DNA of 10,934 nucleotides from JAQGMO01 sp050954505 (GTDB lineage: Bacteria; Pseudomonadota; Gammaproteobacteria; Burkholderiales; Burkholderiaceae_D), in NCBI GenBank assembly GCA_050954505.1, contig JBPBPY010000369.1:1-10934 (forward strand), written 5' to 3'. Position 1 is the first letter of the stretch. Each line of letters begins with the position of its first letter. A program made the position numbers and the translations under genes. The notes beneath the pieces were generated by a model. It searched no databases. It had not been told where the DNA came from and was given only the letters and a program-made list of their open reading frames with translations. Positions 5,542 to 10,934 of the stretch are shown here, piece after piece.

Positions 5542-7440
5542 ATGTCTTCATTGCCATCTGTCGAACGACGCAGTACGTCTCCGGAAAAAGTGCCAGGCAG
5601 TTTCAAGCCCGCCAGCCCGGCCACCCCTGTACAGGTCGAGCAGGATCCGTCTGCCATGCCGCTTTCGGCCAGCGGCAGCAGGATCGTGCGCTTGCCGCGT
5701 GTCAAGGAGCGCAAGCCGGATGCCGGCAACGACCTCATGCATTCGGGGCGCTCGCGCGCCCGGTCGCAGGAGCGCAATCACGACAGCAGGGAAATCACCC
5801 ATGCCGGACGCTCGCGCGCCAGGTCGCGGGAACGCACTCGCTCACCGCAGCGCAAGGGTCGCCAGAATGTCCGGGACGATGTTGGCGGCCGGCAGGCGGC
5901 AAGCACGCCGGTGCTCAGGCCGGTGCCGACCACCGCAGTCAGCTCCTTGATCAGCTCCTCGGTCAGCCCCTCTTCAAGCTCCTCGTTCAGCCATGCATTC
6001 AGCCCCGCCCTCGGCCACGTCAACGGCGCCGCAGTGTTCGCTGCAGCGGGTCCCGCAACTGGTCCCGCAGCAAACACTGCCGCGAGTTCTGCATCGAGTC
6101 ACGCCGGGGGTCATGCCGTAAGTCACGCCGGCAATCCAGCGCTGGTGCATGCCGCAGTTTCCGCCGTGACTTCCAGCCATGGTGCAGTATCCAGGCCAAA
6201 AGCGTCTGGAGGAGACCGCAAGCCAGGCAAGTCTGCAAAACGCTCCGGCAGCGCCGAAGCAAGCGATAGCGCCAAGCCGGCCGTGCCGGTACTGGAAAAC
6301 AGCGCACGCCAGTACAGTTTGCGCAGCGTGCGCGTTGCCGCCGAGAACCTGTTGCATGCCGGCCAGCAGGCACTGGAACATGTCGCCACCGATGTACAGG
6401 CTGCATTTGCCCTGTTGCCGCAGACACTGAAGGATTTCAACAGCGATCAGGTCGGTCTGCTGACCGGCACGCAAGCGTTTCGTGCCTGCAGCGACGAAGA
6501 CAAACAACGCTCTCTGCGCAACCTGCTGGTGCTGTGCCTGGTGGTCTGGGACCAGACGGCCGCCAGCCAGCCGGCCGGTGTGCGGATGGATGTCCTGCAG
6601 CGTGCCTTTCGCGATTTCTATAACCGGAAAATTGCCGACCTCACCTTCGTTCTGAAGCAGGATTTCTATTCAATGGAAGAAAACTGGCTGGCCGCACATG
6701 CGCGCAAGTCGGACAAGGCCGGCAGGGTAAACTGCCTGCAGTTCCTCGACCTGGCCATCGATGACGCCCGTGCCCGCGGCATGTACCGCACCCTGTCCGT
6801 GCGCGAAATCCTGACCAGCTCGCCGTATGAAAATGACACGCTGCTGTTTGTCGAATTCCTCAGGAAAAAAGCCACCACTGGCGATTGGCAGACCGGCCTG
6901 GCGATCGATATCGCCCGTTCCAGTTATTTCTTTTGCGCCAGCCCGACAGCCCCCACCCACAGCATGCGCAGCCTCGAGGACTTCTGCAGTGGGATCAAGG
7001 AACCGGCGATGCAGGCAATGATGGGCGCGCTCGCCAACCAGAACCTGACCGGCTTCATCGTCAACCAGTTTTTCCTGCGCAGGAAATTCGACGGCAGTCA
7101 TGTTTCGCTGCTGTGTACCGCCGACGGGCAAGCGTTGTCGGCGCCAACCTGGACGGCGGAATACCACATCACCCGAATCCCGGGCGGCTATGAATTGCTG
7201 TACTCGGGCTATCTCGGCAACGATAGCCAGGGCCGGCCCAGGAACACCGCGCGCGCCATCGTGTCGCAGGAAATCCTGCAGTTCAATCAGCCGACTTTGC
7301 AAATGAGCCTGACCATACGCTGCCTTGAAAACGGCGCCATCGAATTCGATCCGTTCCTGCTTGCGGCGTCGAACTGGCATGCACCGGTGGCCAGGGATGT
7401 GCTGGTTGTAACGCCCGCGAAACCGGACCAGGACGGTTGA
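5542..7440 (+). CDS. unrecognised large protein with SR-repeat disordered N-terminus; effector-like
   Basis: The protein is 632 aa from ATG 5542; a TTG 30 bases upstream is in frame but less likely. I do not recognise the family. Residues 1-65 are Ser/Pro-rich (11 Ser and 8 Pro in the first 50) with no signal peptide. Residues 67-107 form an Arg/Ser segment built on a 20-residue duplication (GRSRARSQER, GRSRARSRER), similar to RS domains of eukaryotic splicing factors. Residues 133-154 are Ser-rich and 160-215 are Ala/Gly/His/Ser low-complexity (SHAGGHAVSHAG). Residues about 250-632 look globular: amphipathic helices, then DFYNRKIADLTFVLKQDFY, FVEFLRKK and a beta-rich end (WTAEYHITRIPGGYELLYSGY). 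Ser/Pro bias, Leu at position 4, lack of a Sec signal and modular disorder resemble type III secretion effectors, although E8 breaks the usual rule against early acidic residues. No secretion genes or chaperone are nearby. The gene stands alone, convergent with the SulP gene. Confidence 0.8.
   Translation: MSSLPSVERRSTSPEKVPGSFKPASPATPVQVEQDPSAMPLSASGSRIVRLPRVKERKPDAGNDLMHSGRSRARSQERNHDSREITHAGRSRARSRERTRSPQRKGRQNVRDDVGGRQAASTPVLRPVPTTAVSSLISSSVSPSSSSSFSHAFSPALGHVNGAAVFAAAGPATGPAANTAASSASSHAGGHAVSHAGNPALVHAAVSAVTSSHGAVSRPKASGGDRKPGKSAKRSGSAEASDSAKPAVPVLENSARQYSLRSVRVAAENLLHAGQQALEHVATDVQAAFALLPQTLKDFNSDQVGLLTGTQAFRACSDEDKQRSLRNLLVLCLVVWDQTAASQPAGVRMDVLQRAFRDFYNRKIADLTFVLKQDFYSMEENWLAAHARKSDKAGRVNCLQFLDLAIDDARARGMYRTLSVREILTSSPYENDTLLFVEFLRKKATTGDWQTGLAIDIARSSYFFCASPTAPTHSMRSLEDFCSGIKEPAMQAMMGALANQNLTGFIVNQFFLRRKFDGSHVSLLCTADGQALSAPTWTAEYHITRIPGGYELLYSGYLGNDSQGRPRNTARAIVSQEILQFNQPTLQMSLTIRCLENGAIEFDPFLLAASNWHAPVARDVLVVTPAKPDQDG
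5749..5836 (+). repeat. 60-bp-period direct repeat encoding the SR motif
   Basis: Bases 5749-5776 and 5809-5836 match at 25 of 28 positions and are exactly 60 bp apart, in frame, giving two 20-residue units that both begin near (S/A)GRSRARS. The remainder of each unit has diverged more. This is an internal tandem duplication within the disordered N-terminus of the effector-like gene. Confidence 0.85.
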
Positions 7441-7502
7441 CGGATTTGCACCGCTGGAAGCGGGGTCAGTCCTGTGCAGCCAGGACAAGCAGGTGCCGAA
7501 TC

Positions 7503-8951
7503 TCAGGCCGCCACATGGGCGCGCGCCAGCAGTTGTTGGCAACGTGCCGACAGGCCAGTGAGCGTGACTTGCTTGCCCGCCCTGGCATAACGCTCGCGCA
7601 GGCTTTCCAGGGCGGCCACGGCCGAGTGGTCGGCAAAGTGCAGATGCCGGCAATCGATTTCCACCACCGCCGGGTCATTGATGGCATCGAACAGGGAAAG
7701 GAACCGGCTTGCCGAGGCAAAGAACAGGGTGCCATGCAAGGTGTAGCGTTTGCTGCCATCGCTGCAAGGAGCCTGCTCTGCGCGAATCTCGCGCGCATGC
7801 TGCCAGGCGAAAGTCAGGGCGGCAAACACGATCCCGCACAGGACCGCTGTGGCCAGGTCGGTCAGCACGGTGATGATGGTCACAGCCACGATCACCAGCG
7901 CGTCATGGCGTGGCACGCGGCACAGCACGCGCAGCGAACCCCAGGCGAAGGTTTGCTGCGCCACCACGAACATGACGCCCACCAGCGCCGCCAGTGGAAT
8001 GCGTTCGATCAACGGCGACAAGAACAGGATGAACAGCAGGATCATCACCCCGGCGGTGATGCCGGAGAGCCGTGAGCGGCCGCCGGAACCGAGATTGATC
8101 ATGGTCTGGCCGATCATGGCGCAGCCGCCCATGCCGCCGAACAGGCCGGAAACGATATTTGCCAAGCCGAGCGCCACGCACTCCCGGTTCGGCTGGCCGG
8201 TGCTGAGCGTGATCTCATTGGTGAGGTTGAAGGTCAGCAGGGTTTCGAGCAGGCCCACCATCGCCATGAGCAGCGCATAGGGAAAAATCACGCGCAGCGT
8301 GGCAATGTCGAGCGGCACCGCAGGCAGGTGAAACAGCGGCCAGTCGCCGGCAATGTGCGCCATGTCGCCCAGCGTTCGGGTTGGCAGCGCGAGCCAGTGC
8401 GCCAGCAGTGCGACGCCGACGATGGCCACCAGTGCCGGCGGCAAGACCCGTGTCAGACGCGGCAGCAGATGGACGATCGCCATGGTCAGCAAGACCAGCG
8501 CCAGCATGATCGCCAAGGGCTGGCCGTGCAGCCAGGTTGAACCGTCCTTGAAATGTTCAAGCTGCGCCATGGCGATGATGATCGCCAGGCCGTTGACGAA
8601 ACCGAGCATCACCGGGTGAGGCACCATGCGGATCAGCTTGCTGAGCCGGCAGGCGCCAAACAGCATCATCAACAAGCCGCCCATGATCACGGTGGCCAGC
8701 AGGTATTGCGCACCGTGCTGCACGACCAGCGCCACGATCACCACCGCCATCGATCCGGCGGCACCGGAAATCATTCCTGGTCGGCCACCGAGCATTGCCG
8801 TCAGGGTGCAGATGATGAAGGCGCCATACAGGCCCGTCAATGGATTGAGCTGCGCCACCAGCGCAAACGCAATGCACTCGGGCACCAGGGCAAAGGAAGT
8901 GGTCAGGCCGGCAAGCAGATTGCCGGCGGCACCAGCCAGGCGGGAAAACAA
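7503..8951 (-). CDS. SulP family inorganic anion transporter with C-terminal STAS domain
   Basis: A 482-aa inner-membrane transporter. Residues about 8-385 hold ten or more hydrophobic segments with SulP landmarks: ALVPECIAFALVAQLNPLTG (21-40), SGAAGSMAVV (62-71), and FGGMGGCAMIGQTMIN (271-286) followed by SGGRSRLSG. Residues about 402-482 are a STAS domain (VVEIDCRHLHFADHSAVAAL, with D441-H-S443). SulP proteins carry sulfate, bicarbonate or related anions; the motifs resemble the short bacterial YbaR-like clade, but the substrate cannot be read from sequence. The start appears to be TTG at 8951: an in-frame TGA lies six codons upstream (the stop of the preceding gene is in the same short gap), and no ATG fits before the first helix. 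CTG two codons earlier is an alternative. The gene follows the DUF2863 gene by 17 bp, so it is probably cotranscribed, and the weak start may keep expression low. Confidence 0.92.
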   Translation of the reverse strand: MFSRLAGAAGNLLAGLTTSFALVPECIAFALVAQLNPLTGLYGAFIICTLTAMLGGRPGMISGAAGSMAVVIVALVVQHGAQYLLATVIMGGLLMMLFGACRLSKLIRMVPHPVMLGFVNGLAIIIAMAQLEHFKDGSTWLHGQPLAIMLALVLLTMAIVHLLPRLTRVLPPALVAIVGVALLAHWLALPTRTLGDMAHIAGDWPLFHLPAVPLDIATLRVIFPYALLMAMVGLLETLLTFNLTNEITLSTGQPNRECVALGLANIVSGLFGGMGGCAMIGQTMINLGSGGRSRLSGITAGVMILLFILFLSPLIERIPLAALVGVMFVVAQQTFAWGSLRVLCRVPRHDALVIVAVTIITVLTDLATAVLCGIVFAALTFAWQHAREIRAEQAPCSDGSKRYTLHGTLFFASASRFLSLFDAINDPAVVEIDCRHLHFADHSAVAALESLRERYARAGKQVTLTGLSARCQQLLARAHVAA

Positions 8952-8968
8952 GTGCAGGCTGCTTCAGT

Positions 8969-10228
8969 TCAATGCAGATGGCCGGTTGCCTGCGGCGTAT
9001 TTTCCGGCATCTCTGCATGCACGAGTTCGGCTTCGCGGTCGCAGAACAGGGGGGTTCCGCAATCTTCGCAAAATTCGAGGGCAAAATGTTCGTCGTGGTG
9101 GGTGACATCGGTGACACCCGACTCGCGCAGCATGGCCAGGATCTCTTCCATTGGCGTGAGCACAGCGGGATCGTCGGTGCCGGTTTGCGCCACCAGGCGC
9201 AGGCCGGCCTCGGGAACTTCGCCATCGTTTTCTTCCTGGCCGTACAGCGGCCAGACGATGCCGTACAGGACGTCGGGCTGGCCGCGCAGCGCGAAACTGA
9301 TGCGGTACTCTTCCACATCGTCATGCAATTCTTCACCAAAACCGCCGATGATGGCCGAGAGTTCCGACGCAGTGGTTTCCAGCGCATGGGTCAGGTAGTT
9401 GACTGCGGCATGGATGGACACCGGACGAATCTGCTTGTCGGCTTCGCGGCAGGCCACGAAGTAGGCTTCCGGCAACAGCAACTGCACGCCGCAGCCTGGC
9501 AGCAAGCGCTCAATGTTCGGTTGCGCCTGGGCCTGCCATTGCGCCAGCACCTGTTGCTGGCGCACCGTGACATCCAATGGCACATCGGAGGTTTGCCACT
9601 GGAAGATTGGCCCTTCGGATGGCGTGACAACCACCGCAAGCAGGTAGCGGGTATCGGCCAGGAACGGCGCCGTCTCGGGCGCATTCAAGGGCGGCTTGAG
9701 AACAATGTTGTTGACGGCAGCCTGGGCCAGTCGCTGGGTCAATTGAGCGGTTTCATAATGCGTGCGCGGCAACTGGTCGATGGCGTACAGGGTCGGCGCC
9801 ATGACGGCAATGGTACCGCTAGCAAGAATGTGCGCATAAAGATGTGCCGACAAAGTCGCCAGCATGTCGGAAGAAATCTGTCCGGAAGCAATCGAAAAAC
9901 GTGTCCATGCCATGATCGGCATGGCAATCAGCAACGCATCATGCGGCTTGCCGTCGTGTTCAATGACACAGCTGGAGCTGACTGCCTCGACTGATTCCAT
10001 CAAGGCATCATAGGCGCCGTTTTCTGCGGTAAACAGGTAGTCGAGCGCAGCATCGACGGTGCCCTGGTGATCGGTCTTGAGCAATTTGCGGATCAGCAAG
10101 TCGAGCTGCCGTTCCCAGCCGCGTTCTTCAAAACGGCTGCTGGCCTGCACCATGGCTTGCGCTAGTGCGCCAAGCCGCTGGCTGTCGGCGGAGAGCTTGG
10201 GAGTACGGGTTTTGGAGGGACGGCGCAT
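8969..10228 (-). CDS. DUF2863 family protein
   Basis: A 419-aa predicted cytoplasmic protein with no signal peptide or membrane helix. It fits my memory of the DUF2863 family of Burkholderiales: a basic N-terminus with KLSADSQRLGALA, a helical region with WERQLDLLIRKLL, the block HDALLIAMPIMAWTRFSI (residues about 96-113), and a C-terminal segment with CEDCGTPLF. Near the end, C387, C390, C396 and H404 could form a small zinc site of zinc-ribbon half type (CxxC-x5-C-x7-H). No biochemical function is known to me. The ATG at 10228 lacks a clear Shine-Dalgarno sequence. The gene is first in an apparent two-gene operon with the SulP transporter, the only functional hint available. Family assignment is from memory of conserved blocks and is moderately secure. 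Confidence 0.75.
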   Translation of the reverse strand: MRRPSKTRTPKLSADSQRLGALAQAMVQASSRFEERGWERQLDLLIRKLLKTDHQGTVDAALDYLFTAENGAYDALMESVEAVSSSCVIEHDGKPHDALLIAMPIMAWTRFSIASGQISSDMLATLSAHLYAHILASGTIAVMAPTLYAIDQLPRTHYETAQLTQRLAQAAVNNIVLKPPLNAPETAPFLADTRYLLAVVVTPSEGPIFQWQTSDVPLDVTVRQQQVLAQWQAQAQPNIERLLPGCGVQLLLPEAYFVACREADKQIRPVSIHAAVNYLTHALETTASELSAIIGGFGEELHDDVEEYRISFALRGQPDVLYGIVWPLYGQEENDGEVPEAGLRLVAQTGTDDPAVLTPMEEILAMLRESGVTDVTHHDEHFALEFCEDCGTPLFCDREAELVHAEMPENTPQATGHLH

Positions 10229-10231
10229 CGT

Positions 10232-10278
10232 GACTGAATTTTGTATGTGATCTAAAGGCTATTGTAGTGGATTCAGTC
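10232..10278 (-). promoter_or_regulatory. candidate promoter and inverted repeat upstream of the DUF2863 gene
   Basis: On the minus strand TACAAT (10266-10261) is a good -10 hexamer, 32 bp before the ATG; no convincing -35 is seen at 16-18 bases. An 8-bp inverted repeat brackets it: GACTGAAT at 10232-10239 and ATTCAGTC at 10271-10278. The repeat could be a regulator site or allow pairing near the transcript start. Confidence 0.35.
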
Positions 10279-10400
10279 TGCGGGTATCTGAATTAGTTCC
10301 GCCGGCGGCTTGATCAGGCGCGCAATTGTCTGGCAAGGCAACGCAAGCGGATCACGCCTGCGACCCACGGCAGTGCCCAACCCGAAAGGAGCGCGCAATA

Positions 10401-10428
10401 AAAACGCCGGTTGGAGCCGGCGTTTTTT
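10401..10428 (-). terminator. intrinsic terminator downstream of acnA, bidirectional
   Basis: A perfect 10-bp inverted repeat, AAAACGCCGG (10401-10410) and CCGGCGTTTT (10417-10426), with loop TTGGAG. On the plus strand it is followed by a run of six T ending at 10428; on the minus strand by TTTTTATT. It lies about 80 bp past the acnA stop and is the expected end of that transcript. Confidence 0.92.
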
Positions 10429-10509
10429 GCTTGACGAATGCAAGGCGGATTTCAGCGAACCTTGTTCACCTGGCTGGCACGATGTGCCAAGGTCACGGCT
10501 CGCCAGACA

Positions 10510-10934
10510 TCATGCCGCGAGCAGTTGACGCAACACGAATGGCAGAATGCCGCCATGTTTGTAGTAGTCGACTTCGATCGGCGTATCGATGCGCAACAGC
10601 ACCTGTACGGTTTTCGTTTCACCATTTGCGCGGTGAATGATCAGCGTGGCCTGCATCTGTGGCGTGATCTCGCCTTCGATGCCTTGCAGGTCGAAGGTTT
10701 CATCGCCGGTAATGCCCAGCGAGGTGACACTGTCGTCGCCAATGAATTGCAATGGCAGCACGCCCATGCCAACCAGGTTCGAGCGGTGGATACGCTCGTA
10801 CGAACGGGCGAACACCGCTTTGACACCCAGCAAGGCCGTACCCTTGGCCGCCCAGTCACGCGACGAACCGGTGCCGTATTCTTCACCGGCAAAGACCATG
10901 GTTGGCGTGCCGCTGGCGACATACTTCATCGCTG
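10510..10934 (-). CDS. acnA: aconitate hydratase AcnA, C-terminal fragment
   Basis: The last 141 or so residues of aconitase; the gene continues beyond the right edge of the window. The fragment matches the swivel domain (domain 4) of AcnA/IRP1-type aconitases: GEEYGTGSSRDWAAKG, which carries the active-site Ser-Arg pair, then ARSYERIHRSNLVGMGVLPL, and the terminal RIDTPIEVDYYKHGGILPFV. The enzyme interconverts citrate and isocitrate in the TCA cycle in the cytoplasm, using a 4Fe-4S cluster bound by cysteines in the part not visible here. The pattern fits AcnA rather than AcnB, whose domain order differs. The ATG at 10929 is internal (MKYVASG), not the start. A strong terminator follows. Confidence 0.95.
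   Translation of the reverse strand, partial: AMKYVASGTPTMVFAGEEYGTGSSRDWAAKGTALLGVKAVFARSYERIHRSNLVGMGVLPLQFIGDDSVTSLGITGDETFDLQGIEGEITPQMQATLIIHRANGETKTVQVLLRIDTPIEVDYYKHGGILPFVLRQLLAA

Larger units (their letters stand above)
10229..10509. other. intergenic region between DUF2863 gene and acnA
   Basis: This stretch of 281 bases holds the DUF2863 promoter region on the left and a bidirectional terminator at 10401-10428. Both bordering genes are on the minus strand, so the region is the 3' flank of acnA and the 5' flank of the DUF2863 gene. Open frames in it are short and run through the terminator, so I call none. A small plus-strand RNA ending at the terminator is possible but has no further support. 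Confidence 0.5.

Noticed and set aside
7469..7486. Hairpin GTCCTG-TGCAGC-CAGGAC between the convergent effector-like and SulP genes, as a terminator
   Set aside because: Six-bp stem with no T-run on either strand.
8553..9994. Two long plus-strand frames (8553-9398, 8972-9994) opposite the SulP and DUF2863 genes
   Set aside because: Both are antisense to recognisable proteins and lack start signals or family motifs.
10310..10640. Plus-strand frames around the acnA terminator
   Set aside because: They read through a perfect terminator hairpin and into the antisense of acnA, with no start signal or domain.

Overview
The window looks like chromosomal DNA of a GC-rich betaproteobacterium in Burkholderiales, most likely Oxalobacteraceae or a close relative. 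Pointers are the tail of a PEP-CTERM-sorted protein, a DUF2863-type protein (a family I associate with Burkholderiales), a divergent MocR regulator/DUF2917 pair, and AcnA-type aconitase. The genus is inferred, not proven. There are no rRNA or tRNA genes, CRISPR arrays, transposases or phage genes.

Layout: (1) 1-170 (+), the C-terminus of a PEP-CTERM exported protein, then a gene-free stretch with a G-rich tract and a strong hairpin terminator at 435-472. (2) 537-1967 (-), a secreted protein with a signal peptide, a small N-terminal domain, an Ala/Pro linker and a predicted outer-membrane beta-barrel. (3) 2152-3603 (-), a MocR-type regulator, divergent from a DUF2917 gene at 3780-4157 (+). Their shared promoter region holds a perfect 12-bp inverted repeat. 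(4) 4258-5394 (+), an M14 zinc carboxypeptidase gene cut by an in-frame amber codon exactly between its N-terminal and catalytic domains, and preceded by a 9-bp/8-bp tandem repeat that begins inside the end of the DUF2917 gene. (5) 5542-7440 (+), a large protein with no family I recognise. It has a disordered Ser/Arg-rich N-terminal half with an SR-protein-like repeat and a globular C-terminal half, and resembles a secreted effector. A partial match to a HrpL-type hrp box (GGAACC, 15 nt, TTACTCA) lies about 90 bp upstream of its start. (6) 10228 to 7503 (-), a DUF2863 protein followed 17 bp later by a SulP anion transporter with a TTG start, probably one operon. (7) 10401-10428, a bidirectional terminator, then the 3' end of acnA (-) to the window edge.

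No single pathway links these genes. The two small functional units are regulator plus DUF2917 (possibly with the peptidase) and DUF2863 plus SulP. The best candidates for undescribed biology are the SR-repeat protein at 5542-7440 and the amber-split carboxypeptidase at 4258-5394.
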